Assembly (NCBI RefSeq): GCF_000444995.1
Contig: NC_022041.1
Location: forward strand, 2,702,001 to 2,766,000
Direction of reading: 5' to 3'
Length of the DNA: 64,000 bases
Source: Paracoccus aminophilus JCM 7686
GTDB taxonomy: Bacteria > Pseudomonadota > Alphaproteobacteria > Rhodobacterales > Rhodobacteraceae
Shown in pieces: positions 7,938-15,518 of this stretch. The notes under the pieces were generated by a model that saw only the letters and a program-made list of their open reading frames with translations, was not told the DNA's origin and searched no databases. The stretch's first letter is position 1, and each line of letters begins with the position of its first letter. Both the position numbers and the translations under genes were made by a program.

Positions 7938-8456
7938 TCATCGTTCTTCACTGCTCCTCTCGTCGCTCCCGTTTGGGACGATCTGTGACTTCACCCCCTT
8001 AAGCAGCCAGAGTATGGCAAGGACGAGCAGAGTCGCAATCAACGCAAGTCCGATCTTGCCGATACCGCAGGACAGGCCGATCGCTCCCGCCATCCACATC
8101 CCGGCACCGGTAGTGAGCCCCTTGATTTGACCAGAAGAGAAAATGATCGATCCAGCCGCTAGGAAAGCCACACCCGACGTCACTGCACTAATGATAACTA
8201 GCGGATCGACCTCCTGTGCGCTCGGATCGGTCTGGACCAGCTGCACAATCTCGAAGCTGAGAAGCGCAAACATACAAGCGCCCATTGAAATGAGGATGTG
8301 CGTTCGTAGACCTGCAGACTGAGCGTTTACCTCTCGCTCAAAGCCGATCAGCCCGCCCAAAACAGCCGCTATAAGCAGCCGAACGCCCGCAACCAGCGGA
8401 GGTGTGGCTTCGAAGGAGGCAAAGACTTCGGACCAAACCTCAGATAGCTGTTCCAT
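7938..8456 (-). CDS. MgtC/SapB family inner-membrane protein
   Basis: A 172-residue membrane protein of the MgtC/SapB family. The hallmark N-terminal segment VRLLIAAVLGGLIGFEREV, followed by SAGLRTHILISMGACMFALLS and VAFLAAGSIIFSSGQIKGLTTGAGMW, is clear, with about five hydrophobic helices. MgtC proteins help cells survive low Mg2+ or acid stress, in some cases by acting on the ATP synthase. The start chosen (MEQLSEVW) has GAGGGG nine bases upstream; an alternative ATG at 8528 has GGAGG only one base away. Together with CsbD and the PRC-barrel protein it makes a stress-type cargo group in the prophage. Confidence 0.9.
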   Translation of the reverse strand: MEQLSEVWSEVFASFEATPPLVAGVRLLIAAVLGGLIGFEREVNAQSAGLRTHILISMGACMFALLSFEIVQLVQTDPSAQEVDPLVIISAVTSGVAFLAAGSIIFSSGQIKGLTTGAGMWMAGAIGLSCGIGKIGLALIATLLVLAILWLLKGVKSQIVPNGSDERSSEER

Positions 8457-9252
8457 CCTTCTGCACCCCTCACTCCATTTGACTGATTTGTTGTAATGGG
8501 CATCAGGCTCCAAGGCTAGATTCGTCATGCCTCCAATTGACTTAAGCAGATTTGAAGCCGCGACGAGTCAAAGAGGCGCAGCTAGGGCCGAGGACACTAA
8601 TCAGAAGGTTTTGCCCTAACGCTGCCTCATCAGCGCTCCATCAATCTTAGGTCGCTGTAGCACCTTAGCCAGAACCGAAGGCGCGCTGAGCTATATTTCA
8701 AGTTCATCGTGTTCGGTCATGATCACCAGCATAGCGGCAGGCTAGCCCTCTACTGGCCACGGCTTGCTTTCAAGCAGATCCCGCAGGGGCGACTCGGGAA
8801 CATCTGCAAGATGAGATCGGCCGGTCCCGTGGTCTGGTGAGGCCGCGTAGCGGCGATACTAGGCTGGGTGCGCTGCGCACGTGATTAGAGCAGGCGTAAG
8901 AGGCACTCCTCCCACAGCTCGACCGTGGGCCAGTCCTCAGCGATGATCCGCGTCACGGTCCCGTCAGGATCGACGCCCCGCCGGACGAGTAAATACGGCG
9001 GACAAATCGCACCTATCCAAATAGCCAGATGGCGCAAACCTATACTTGTTCATATATGTCGTCTCGTTGTTACAAGTTCCGATTTTGTTGCCGAGTAAAG
9101 CGTTTAACGATTTGCGCTCCTGACCGGGTAAGGACTGTTTCCAGTGCCCGGTCAGCCAATCATTCTCCCCGGTCGCTGCCATTCAACGAGCGCGAAGAGG
9201 CGGTCTTCAGATGGGTCGCCGCCAAATCTGGTGGCGCAATGTGACCAACGCG
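8457..9252. other. Gene-poor stretch with decayed reading frames
   Basis: Nearly 800 bases without an intact recognisable gene. Several short minus-strand frames look like protein remnants, the longest at 8885-9037. Composition varies along the stretch, which suggests an old recombination joint between the stress group and the SOS-box group. Confidence 0.5.
8885..9037 (-). pseudogene. Possible C-terminal gene remnant
   Basis: A 50-codon frame with only a TTG near its start ends with VDPDGTVTRIIAEDWPTVEL and a short leucine-rich tail. The sequence is protein-like and unlike a chance frame, but there is no ATG or good ribosome site and a stop lies six codons upstream of the TTG. I read it as the 3' end of a broken gene, of unknown family; a short intact gene is possible. 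Confidence 0.3.
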
Positions 9253-9567
9253 TCACCGCATCCGCCCCCGATGAGCTTCCTCAATCAGCCTGGCCACACG
9301 GCGCAGCTCCTGCTGTCGCAGCCCTGCAACTGGGATCGCGGCGCCTTTGTCCCACGCGATCCGGAGCATGTCCCCCTTGGGATGATCCTTGCAGGCGATC
9401 CAGAGGGCAACGTTGACGTTCGCGTCCACGCGCACATCCAGCCCGGCCGTGCGCGCCGCAGCGGTGTGCAGGGTGTCGATCGCGCGTATCAGCTCCTCGC
9501 GCCCGGCGATCTGTTCTGACCAGGCACCGCCAAAGGCAACGTTCCGCAGCTGATCTTTCCTGTCCAT
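9253..9567 (-). CDS. Unknown 104-residue protein sharing a divergent SOS box with the Y-family polymerase
   Basis: A soluble protein, MDRKDQLRNVAFGGAWSEQ..., with a helical N-terminal half (residues about 15-40) and a second helix near the C-terminus (LRQQELRRVARLIEEAHRGR). The frame is open to 9714, but that extension is Arg/Cys-rich and runs through the intergenic SOS box. The chosen ATG has AAGAGGAC just upstream. It is divergent from the polymerase at 9639, and a GAAC-N7-GAAC box lies between them, so DNA-damage induction of both is likely. I do not recognise the family; a role beside the polymerase is inferred from regulation only. Confidence 0.7.
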   Translation of the reverse strand: MDRKDQLRNVAFGGAWSEQIAGREELIRAIDTLHTAAARTAGLDVRVDANVNVALWIACKDHPKGDMLRIAWDKGAAIPVAGLRQQELRRVARLIEEAHRGRMR

Positions 9568-9589
9568 TTCGTCCTCTTGCGATTCTTGA

Positions 9590-9604
9590 GAACAAAAATA
9601 GAAC
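9590..9604. promoter_or_regulatory. LexA (SOS) box, GAAC-N7-GAAC
   Basis: GAAC at 9590 and GAAC at 9601 are separated by seven bases (AAAAATA). This is the reverse complement of GTTC-N7-GTTC, the direct-repeat LexA operator known from alphaproteobacteria. It lies 22 bases from the 104-residue gene and 34 bases from the polymerase, well placed to repress both. Confidence 0.8.
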
Positions 9605-9638
9605 AGATGGGACAGAAATCCAGCCACTCCGTAGCGAC

Positions 9639-10841
9639 ATGACCCCGTTCCGCGTCCTCTACATTGATATGAATTCGTTTTTTGCCTCGGTCGAGCAACA
9701 GCTCGAGCCCGCACTGCGCGGCAAGCCGGTGGCGATCACGGCGGTCGATTCGGAGGCAGGAGCCTGCGTCGCCGCGAGCTACGAGGCCAAGGCCTTTGGC
9801 GTCCGCAACGGCACGCGCGTCGCCGAGGCGCGACTGCTTTGTCCGGGCATCATCTTCCGCGCCTCGCGTCATCGCGTCTATGTCCGCTTCAACCTCGCGG
9901 TCGCCGATGTGCTCGATCGCCACGCCGAGCTGACCCATATTCGCAGCGTCGATGAGTTCCAGCTCGCGCTGTCTGGGGAGGCGCAAACGCTCGAGGGCGC
10001 GGCCGCGCTGGTCACCCGGCTCAAAGCGGCCGTGGCGGCGGAGGTGGGCCCTGCCCTGCGTTTCTCGGCCGGGATCGGCCCCAACCATCTGCTGGCGAAG
10101 ATCGCGGGGAAATTGGAGAAGCCCGACGGCTTCCAGTGGCTCGCGCCCGAGAACATGCCCGAGCGCATAGCCCACCTGGTCCTGGACGATCTGCCGGGGA
10201 TCTCACGCGCGCTGAAGGAGCGCCTCTATCGCGCGCGGGTCTTCGATGTGCCCACGCTCTGTCAGCTCGATCCGCGCCATGCCCGGCAGATCTGGCGATC
10301 GGTCGAGGGCGAACGATTCGTGCGGATGCTGCAAGGCATGGATATCCCGATCATGCCGACGGTCCGCGGCGGCTATGGCAATTCCAAAGTCCTCTCGCCA
10401 GAATTCAGGGATCCTCGCAAAGCCTATCAGGTCGGGCGCTGGCTGACCGAGAAAGCAGCCGCCCGCCTGCGCCGCGATGGCCGCGTGGCCGGACGTTTCT
10501 CGCTCACCGTGTCATTCCTATCTGGGCAGAGCTGGGTCCGAGGCGTGTCCTGCTTTCCGACGCAGGACACGTCATTCTTCCTGCGGCTGCATCGGGCGCT
10601 CTGGCGCGCGCTGTGGCGCGGCGGGCGGCCCGGGCCGGTTCTGTCGATGGGGGTGAACCTGACCAATGTCGATCTGCTCACGGCGCGCCAAGGTGATCTA
10701 TTGGCTCCGCTCGCGCCTGCCGAGCGCACCCGCGGCGAAGAGGTCTCAGTCGCGGTTGACCAGATCAACGCGCGGTTCGGCGACGGCATGATTCGCTATG
10801 GCGTCAACCAAACTCACCCCGGGTTCTTCGAACGAGGGTGA
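9639..10841 (+). CDS. Y-family (translesion) DNA polymerase
   Basis: A 400-residue lesion-bypass polymerase. Motif VLYIDMNSFFASVEQQ (Asp10 as first metal ligand) and SVDEFQL (about 105-111, the second acidic pair) are intact, so it should be active. Palm and fingers occupy roughly residues 1-160, helix-hairpin-helix thumb about 175-235 (DDLPGISRALKERL) and the little finger from about 245. It lacks the zinc-ribbon tail of UmuC (DUF4113) and is longer than typical DinB. The LexA box at 9590 predicts damage induction. The ribosome site is weak. It is likely a prophage-borne mutagenesis or survival function; assignment to the DinB, UmuC or ImuB subgroup is not made. Confidence 0.92.
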   Translation: MTPFRVLYIDMNSFFASVEQQLEPALRGKPVAITAVDSEAGACVAASYEAKAFGVRNGTRVAEARLLCPGIIFRASRHRVYVRFNLAVADVLDRHAELTHIRSVDEFQLALSGEAQTLEGAAALVTRLKAAVAAEVGPALRFSAGIGPNHLLAKIAGKLEKPDGFQWLAPENMPERIAHLVLDDLPGISRALKERLYRARVFDVPTLCQLDPRHARQIWRSVEGERFVRMLQGMDIPIMPTVRGGYGNSKVLSPEFRDPRKAYQVGRWLTEKAAARLRRDGRVAGRFSLTVSFLSGQSWVRGVSCFPTQDTSFFLRLHRALWRALWRGGRPGPVLSMGVNLTNVDLLTARQGDLLAPLAPAERTRGEEVSVAVDQINARFGDGMIRYGVNQTHPGFFERG

Positions 10842-10980
10842 CGAGGTCCCTAAAGTTTTCTCCGCTTTTTCCTTGCGACCGTCGAGGTTTTCGCGGCACA
10901 TCTGTCTGCCGTGAGATCACCCCCGCGCTGGGGCCATGGACCGCAACGAGCAGAAAACAGTCCGAAGTGGGTTTGGATCG

Positions 10981-11667
10981 GTGAAAAGCCATCATCTCGC
11001 CTGTCTCCTTTCCCTCGCTCTGGCGACCGGCTGCTCGCCACCGGCCGAGACCATCAAGGACGCACAGTCAGCCCCAGCTGGTCGTGCGATCGCGGTCGAT
11101 GGCGACACTTTGCGGCTTGGGGCGGAGCGAATTCGCATCCACGGTATAGACGCCCCGGAACGCGATCAGAGCTGCGCGAGCGCCAATGGCGGCTCTTGGC
11201 CCTGCGGGAAGGCGGCGGAGGAGGCCCTGCAGCGCATGGTCAAAGACGGGGATGTGTCCTGCCGGCCCGTCGTGATTGATCGCTACCAGCGCGTCGTGGC
11301 AAGGTGCACCGTGAACGGTAAGGACCTCGGTCAGATGATGGTCCGGCAGGGATACGCTTGGGCCTTCGTGCGCTACTCGAGCGAGTACGCGAGCGATGAG
11401 GCCGCCGCTCGCAGAGAGCGGCGGGCTATCTGGCAGAGCCCCACGCAACCAGCTTGGGAATATCGCTCCGATCGTCGGGCCCAAGCTGTGCATCAGGCCC
11501 CAGAAAATTGCGCCATTAAAGGAAACATCAGCCGCTCTGGTCAGCGCATTTACCACACGCCCCAATCACGAGACTATGCGAAGACCCACATCAGTGAGGC
11601 GAAAGGCGAACGCTGGTTTTGCGATGAAGCCTCGGCCGTCGCAGCAGGTTGGCGTCGCGCTCGATGA
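10981..11667 (+). CDS. Secreted SNase-like (thermonuclease) lipoprotein
   Basis: A 228-residue exported nuclease. The GTG at 10981 starts a lipoprotein signal (VKSHHLACLLSLALATGC) with lipobox LATGC; the ATG 45 bases upstream would put 15 polar residues before it. The OB-fold SNase domain spans about residues 34-150: VDGDTLRLGAERIRIHGIDAPE carries the Asp and first Arg of the active site, and YQRVVARCTV and RQGYAWAFVRYS the later conserved segments. A C-terminal domain of about 60 residues with NISRSGQRIYHTPQSRDY and WFCDEASAVAAGWRRAR resembles an excalibur/thermonuclease tail. It probably degrades extracellular or periplasmic nucleic acid. Confidence 0.88.
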   Translation: MKSHHLACLLSLALATGCSPPAETIKDAQSAPAGRAIAVDGDTLRLGAERIRIHGIDAPERDQSCASANGGSWPCGKAAEEALQRMVKDGDVSCRPVVIDRYQRVVARCTVNGKDLGQMMVRQGYAWAFVRYSSEYASDEAAARRERRAIWQSPTQPAWEYRSDRRAQAVHQAPENCAIKGNISRSGQRIYHTPQSRDYAKTHISEAKGERWFCDEASAVAAGWRRAR

Positions 11668-11841
11668 GACTGGTAAGCGAGGTAGGCCTTGGGTGGATGT
11701 CCAAGGTCGCCGACCATCCGCAGTGGGCTCCCTGTGTTACACTTGGCCTACCGTGATAGCTTTGAGGAACGATACCACCGTTTACTTGTGCTGTGGCAGC
11801 GCGCTCGATATGAGCGAAGTGCTTGATTGTGTCGGCGCGAA

Positions 11842-13101
11842 TTAAACTCCTCGCACATGAAACCACATCTGGTTAAGCAGAATGCCATCACTATGAGCCA
11901 CAAGCCGCCAAGTGCCGGGTCCTTGCACTTGTGCCCCTATGGAAAAGCTGCAAAAAACGGATAATGAGGAACCTTCCGGTTGCGGCACTTCAACTGCAAT
12001 CCGTGCTTTCTCGAAGTTGTCGTGTACCAAACTCACAAATATGCCAACCTGCTTTTCAAATTGCTCCTTGAAAGAAAATAAAGCTATGGCATTGACCACG
12101 AGATCAAACGGAAAATTTCGGATGTCTATCCAACTCCAGCCAATTCGGTTGACCGTGGGCAGTCCTCTGTCGATCTCTGCCCCATCGTGCAACGCAAGGC
12201 AATTTACAGAAAATCCGGAATCTAAATGTTCTGCTTGTACGGCCATAACATCGTCAGTGAAATAACTGTCGCCAGACATTCCACCTAGAGCTAAGTCTCC
12301 GAATAAGTAAACTTTTTCGCCCTCACCAAGCCTTTCTATGTAGGTTGGCTGGCCGAACTCTCCTGGCAATCGAGAACCTCGCCCTACGACTATTTGAAAG
12401 CTTCCCGCCGGCAACGACCCTTCAACGAAGTGTATGTCCCCGCCATCGCCGCCACGGCCACCTACGGCGCTTTCGCCGAGAGCCCCCTCACCCGCGCCGC
12501 CAGCGCCATATGGGATATCAAAAAGATTCCCAAAAAACTCTCTGTCCCAACGCTCTAATGCAGAAGGGTCTACAAGAATACCATTCTTGAACACACTTCC
12601 ACCATTTCCGCCTGCTCCGCCACGCGCGTTTGTCCCGATAGCTCCCCCTCCGCCTCCACCTGCACCCGGCGCCATCCCACCGATACCACCAAGATTAACA
12701 TTCTCAGCTATAATCTCGATGTTGCTAGATTGGATTGCGATCAGATCATCAGGCCCAAGCAGGTTATCGCCTTGAAGCTCCTGAGCTTCTTTCCATCGCC
12801 TCATTTCTTGAGCAGTGTAAATATCATCAGCGCCGGGTTCGTCGACCCAAGCGTGGTGTTTTCGGCACAGCAAGATTAAATTGCTATCGTCTCGGTTTTC
12901 CGCTTCAGTCTGTGATGAATCCCACCTCGCTCCGTTTTCGCTACGGGCGCAAATGTGACACACTTGAGAATTGGAGATTTTTTTCCCCGTCCGATCGTCG
13001 AATTCAATGTGGCGCTCGATGCACTTAGGGAAACCACAGTGCTGGCTACTCCCATAAAGCCTGTAAACAGTCGCGGCGGTGGGCGGTGCGTGTGATGTCA
13101 T
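11842..13101 (-). CDS. HNH-type nuclease fused by a glycine-rich segment to a C-terminal beta-rich domain; candidate defence effector
   Basis: A 419-residue protein with three visible parts. Residues about 20-105 form an HNH-like domain with zinc-type cysteines (C22, C27, CHIC near 48-51) and NLILLCRKHHAWVDEPGAD containing the H-H pair. Residues about 130-235 are glycine-rich (GGMAPGAGGGGGGAIG, GGAGGNGG, GGRGGDGGD), suggesting a flexible or repetitive linker. The last 130 residues (FPFDLVVNAIALFSFKEQFE onward) read as alternating beta strands, reminiscent of DUF6941-type domains, and may be a sensor. The codon use is AT-richer than in host genes, a sign of transfer. The gene stands alone, transcribed leftward, in prophage cargo. 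A nuclease-effector role in phage defence is inference. Confidence 0.7.
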   Translation of the reverse strand: MTSHAPPTAATVYRLYGSSQHCGFPKCIERHIEFDDRTGKKISNSQVCHICARSENGARWDSSQTEAENRDDSNLILLCRKHHAWVDEPGADDIYTAQEMRRWKEAQELQGDNLLGPDDLIAIQSSNIEIIAENVNLGGIGGMAPGAGGGGGGAIGTNARGGAGGNGGSVFKNGILVDPSALERWDREFFGNLFDIPYGAGGAGEGALGESAVGGRGGDGGDIHFVEGSLPAGSFQIVVGRGSRLPGEFGQPTYIERLGEGEKVYLFGDLALGGMSGDSYFTDDVMAVQAEHLDSGFSVNCLALHDGAEIDRGLPTVNRIGWSWIDIRNFPFDLVVNAIALFSFKEQFEKQVGIFVSLVHDNFEKARIAVEVPQPEGSSLSVFCSFSIGAQVQGPGTWRLVAHSDGILLNQMWFHVRGV

Positions 13102-13340
13102 TTCAATTTAGTCCATTTTTTATGGAGCGTTATCTGAGATCCATCGATCTGAGACAGGGCGCCTTTTGTCCGGAAGAGATTTATAACAACGATAAACACC
13201 TTGCGCGATTTCATCATGCAGTTCACTGCGCTATTAATGGAACGTTAACTTCATGGCCCAAGGCTTTCCATGGTCCGGAAAGGACTCTAAACGTCAATCA
13301 GGCCGTCCGGTGAATCGAGCGGTAGTGATCCCAGCAAGCC

Positions 13341-13964
13341 TCAACCCTCGATCGGCTCGATCAGCTGGGGACCGTCATCGCGGATTCCGAAGGAGCGCAC
13401 GGGATAATGATAAAGACGGGCACTCGCGCCGATTTCAAGATCATTGGATCCCCCAAGCCAGGCGTCCCGTTCGTCTGAGTTCAGGATCACCGGCATGCGC
13501 GTGTGGATCTCTTGGACTGAAGTATTGGCGGCGCGGGTCATAACCGTGCATGTCAGCAGATCGCCCCACCGCGAGGCCAAGCCTGCGACCCAGAGCGTAT
13601 CTTCGTTGCCCGCAGAGCGGATGAAATGCGGTTGCTTGTGGCCCGTTTCGCCGGTCCATTCATAATAGCCCGCCATCGGGATCAGGCAGCGGCCATATTT
13701 CCAGACCCCGCGAAACGTCGGCTTGCTCTGCGCCTCCTCGATTCGGGCATTGAAGGTGGCAGCCTTCCAGTCCTTCAGCTCACCCTTGTGCCAGCTCGGC
13801 ACCAGCCACCAGCGCGCGATCATCGGCTCGAGAGGCTGCTTGCCGAAGATCAAGATGTCCTGCGTCGGTTTGACGTTCCAGCGCCGAGGCAAGGGATCGA
13901 CCCTGATCTCGGAAAACTCCTCGTCGGAGCCGCGGCGGTTAGGGTCTGCGAAGCGTCCACACAT
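13341..13964 (-). CDS. SRAP domain protein (YedK/HMCES-like), abasic-site DNA crosslinker
   Basis: A 207-residue SRAP protein. After removal of the initiator Met, Cys2 of MCGRF is the residue that links to abasic sites in single-stranded DNA. The other conserved positions are present: RWNVKPTQ (Asn), RCLIPMAGYYEW (Glu) and IHTRMPVIL (His). Length is close to E. coli YedK. SRAP proteins shield abasic sites met by replication forks and are often near translesion polymerases, which fits the polymerase 2.5 kb away. No LexA box was found directly upstream. It ends the cargo section beside the lysis genes. Confidence 0.94.
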   Translation of the reverse strand: MCGRFADPNRRGSDEEFSEIRVDPLPRRWNVKPTQDILIFGKQPLEPMIARWWLVPSWHKGELKDWKAATFNARIEEAQSKPTFRGVWKYGRCLIPMAGYYEWTGETGHKQPHFIRSAGNEDTLWVAGLASRWGDLLTCTVMTRAANTSVQEIHTRMPVILNSDERDAWLGGSNDLEIGASARLYHYPVRSFGIRDDGPQLIEPIEG

Positions 13965-14138
13965 AGGCCGAGGCTACGCCCCAGCCGCCCCTCGGACAAG
14001 CACCTGCCGTTTTAGACAGGAAACCCGTTCTGCATCGCAGCGTTGTCTTTGCGTGATGAGTGACGCCTGTTGATTGTGTTTTTAGCGAGTGCATATTTTG
14101 GTGACCGCCCAGGATGTTTTCTGGCGGTTGCTCGCTGT

Positions 14139-14219
14139 TCAGGGGCGGTTTTTTCCGCCCCTTATCAGCCCCCAGAGCAGCGCAGCCAGCACTGCGCTGG
14201 CTAGCAGCACCGCGATCAC
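14139..14219 (-). CDS. 26-residue membrane peptide at the end of the lysis cassette
   Basis: A GTG start overlaps the stop of the preceding small membrane gene (GTGA), with GGCGGGG just upstream as ribosome site. The product is a single hydrophobic helix (VIAVLLASAVLAALLWGLIR) with a basic tail GGKNRP. Coupling and composition suggest a lysis accessory (holin partner or regulator), but at this size a chance frame cannot be excluded. The 3' end overlaps an inverted repeat at 14141-14162. Confidence 0.4.
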   Translation of the reverse strand: MIAVLLASAVLAALLWGLIRGGKNRP

Positions 14220-14425
14220 GTCGCCCCGCCTTTCTTCTTGGCGACACGCGACCAGATCACGGTCGCCGCATAGATCACGAGCCCCGCGAGAACGACAGCG
14301 AGGTCGTTCAGATAGACGGTGAGCGTGCCTGTGGCCTCGTCGAAGCTGACGAAGCCAAGCGCGGTCAGCGCGCCGGCCAGCGGGTAGAGGATGTAGCGGA
14401 TAATCAGAGCAATTTGTCCGAGCAT
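14216..14425 (-). CDS. Small two-helix membrane protein, holin-like
   Basis: A 69-residue protein with two predicted membrane helices (about 5-27, IALIIRYILYPLAGALTALG; about 38-58, LAVVLAGLVIYAATVIWSR) and a basic tail RVAKKKGGAT. AAAGGA lies about nine bases before the ATG. It directly follows the endolysin gene and precedes the 26-residue peptide. Size and topology match class II holins or antiholins. A second holin candidate lies on the other side of the endolysin, so one may be the holin and the other a regulator or spanin-like partner. Confidence 0.7.
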   Translation of the reverse strand: MLGQIALIIRYILYPLAGALTALGFVSFDEATGTLTVYLNDLAVVLAGLVIYAATVIWSRVAKKKGGAT

Positions 14426-14445
14426 GAGAACGGTTCCTTTCGGTT

Positions 14446-15078
14446 TCAGAGGGTGGAGAGTTCGCGGGAGACGAGATCGCGCAGGCGATCGCCCACGCTG
14501 ATCGGATCAGCGGGACCGGCCATGCCGGGCAGCACCGTGATGTCCCATTTGTTTTTCTGGACCACGCCGAGGCTCGGCTGGATTTCAGCATGAGAGAGCG
14601 TGGACCAGCGCGACACCGGAATGTCGTAGATCCGGCACAGCCGCGCGGTCTCGCGCGCGAGAGCTGAGACCTGCACCGGCAGGAGCGGGGCCCGGCCCCA
14701 GACGAACGGGCGCTCATTGGCGCCGGCCATGGCGCAGATCGAAAGACCGATCGCGCCGCCATTGGCATTGAGCGTATGCGTGCGCTGCGTCGCGGGATCG
14801 GCCAGCCAGCGCACCTCACCATCGCCGAGGATCAGCGCATGATAGGCGGCGATGGCCTCGGCGCTGGCGGCATAGCCGCTCGCGGCCCAATGCCAGTGAA
14901 TCCGGGTGACCCCGCTCGGATGCAGAAACGGCAGGCCCCGCGCCTTCTGGGCGGCCAGTGCCGCCGCATAGGCCGCGCGGGTCCGGTTGCCATCGATCCC
15001 GTCGATCGGGCCCGGCCAAAAGCCTAGGGCAGCGCAGCGCGCCTGCCGCGCGCGCACCGTGTTCATGACTGCGGTCAT
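14446..15078 (-). CDS. Endolysin, N-acetylmuramoyl-L-alanine amidase-like with peptidoglycan-binding start
   Basis: A 210-residue lysis enzyme. The N-terminus carries a peptidoglycan-binding-type helix set (RQARCAALGFWPGPIDGIDGN, about residues 10-30). The rest resembles an Amidase_2 fold, with IHWHWAASGY near 60 holding the first zinc-binding histidine, YHALILGDGEVRWL, and AIGLSICAMAGANERP. It should cut the amide bond between muramic acid and the stem peptide. No signal peptide is seen, so it needs a holin. AGGAGAGAGAAC precedes MTAVMNT; the open frame to 15324 runs antisense through intergenic DNA and is rejected. Flanked by small membrane genes on both sides. Confidence 0.85.
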   Translation of the reverse strand: MTAVMNTVRARQARCAALGFWPGPIDGIDGNRTRAAYAAALAAQKARGLPFLHPSGVTRIHWHWAASGYAASAEAIAAYHALILGDGEVRWLADPATQRTHTLNANGGAIGLSICAMAGANERPFVWGRAPLLPVQVSALARETARLCRIYDIPVSRWSTLSHAEIQPSLGVVQKNKWDITVLPGMAGPADPISVGDRLRDLVSRELSTL

Positions 15079-15096
15079 GTTCTCTCTCCTGAAATG

Positions 15097-15118
15097 AAAA
15101 AACCGCCCGGAGGGGCGG
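15097..15118 (-). terminator. Hairpin plus T-tract just before the endolysin ribosome site
   Basis: On the minus strand CCGCCC-CTCC-GGGCGG is followed by TTTTTT, then the AGGAG of the endolysin. It looks like an intrinsic terminator or attenuator inside the lysis operon. Confidence 0.7.
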
Positions 15119-15142
15119 CAGCGTGTGGGACAGGCAAGGCGG

Positions 15143-15439
15143 TCAGCGCCGCCAATGCTTCCAGAGATCGATGGCGTTTTTCGGATCATCCACAGCCAAG
15201 AGCAGCCAGCGCATGACGCCTTCGGCAGTGAGCGTGACAACGGCACCGGCGACCGGCACGGGAACGCCAAGGGTTTCTGCAGCCCAATCGGCCCCGACCC
15301 AGGCCGCGCCGACAGCAACAGCAATCGTGGTGATGACCTTGAGAGGGCCGAGCTGCGCTGTGGTCTTGATCTTGACGATCAGCGCGATGGCGATCGCCAC
15401 CCAGAACTCGGGCGAGCGGAAAGACGACGGGTCTGTCAT
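15143..15439 (-). CDS. Putative phage holin
   Basis: A 98-residue protein with two to three hydrophobic helices (about 12-25, FWVAIAIALIVKIK; about 33-55, KVITTIAVAVGAAWVGADW; about 62-82) and a charged C-terminus (DDPKNAIDLWKHWRR). Size, topology and position next to the endolysin are those of a holin, which would form membrane lesions at the end of the lytic cycle. Terminator-like hairpins lie both upstream (15457) and downstream (15097), so it may be expressed from its own signals. Confidence 0.75.
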   Translation of the reverse strand: MTDPSSFRSPEFWVAIAIALIVKIKTTAQLGPLKVITTIAVAVGAAWVGADWAAETLGVPVPVAGAVVTLTAEGVMRWLLLAVDDPKNAIDLWKHWRR

Positions 15440-15456
15440 TGCGCCTCATACAATAA

Positions 15457-15479
15457 GAAAAGCCGCCTCAGCGGCGGCT
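15457..15479 (-). terminator. Rho-independent terminator between the Septu pair and the lysis genes
   Basis: On the minus strand AGCCGCC-GCTGA-GGCGGCT is followed by a TTTTC tract. It lies 40 bases after the HNH gene stop and just before the holin, and would insulate the defence pair from the lysis genes. Confidence 0.8.
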
Positions 15480-15518
15480 CCGATCAGTGCTTGAATGTTA
15501 AGTCTATACATCGACCAG

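Noticed and set aside
14141..14162. AGGGGCGG / CCGCCCCT inverted repeat as terminator
   Set aside because: The T run is in the loop and no T-tract follows on the transcribed strand, so it was not called as a terminator.
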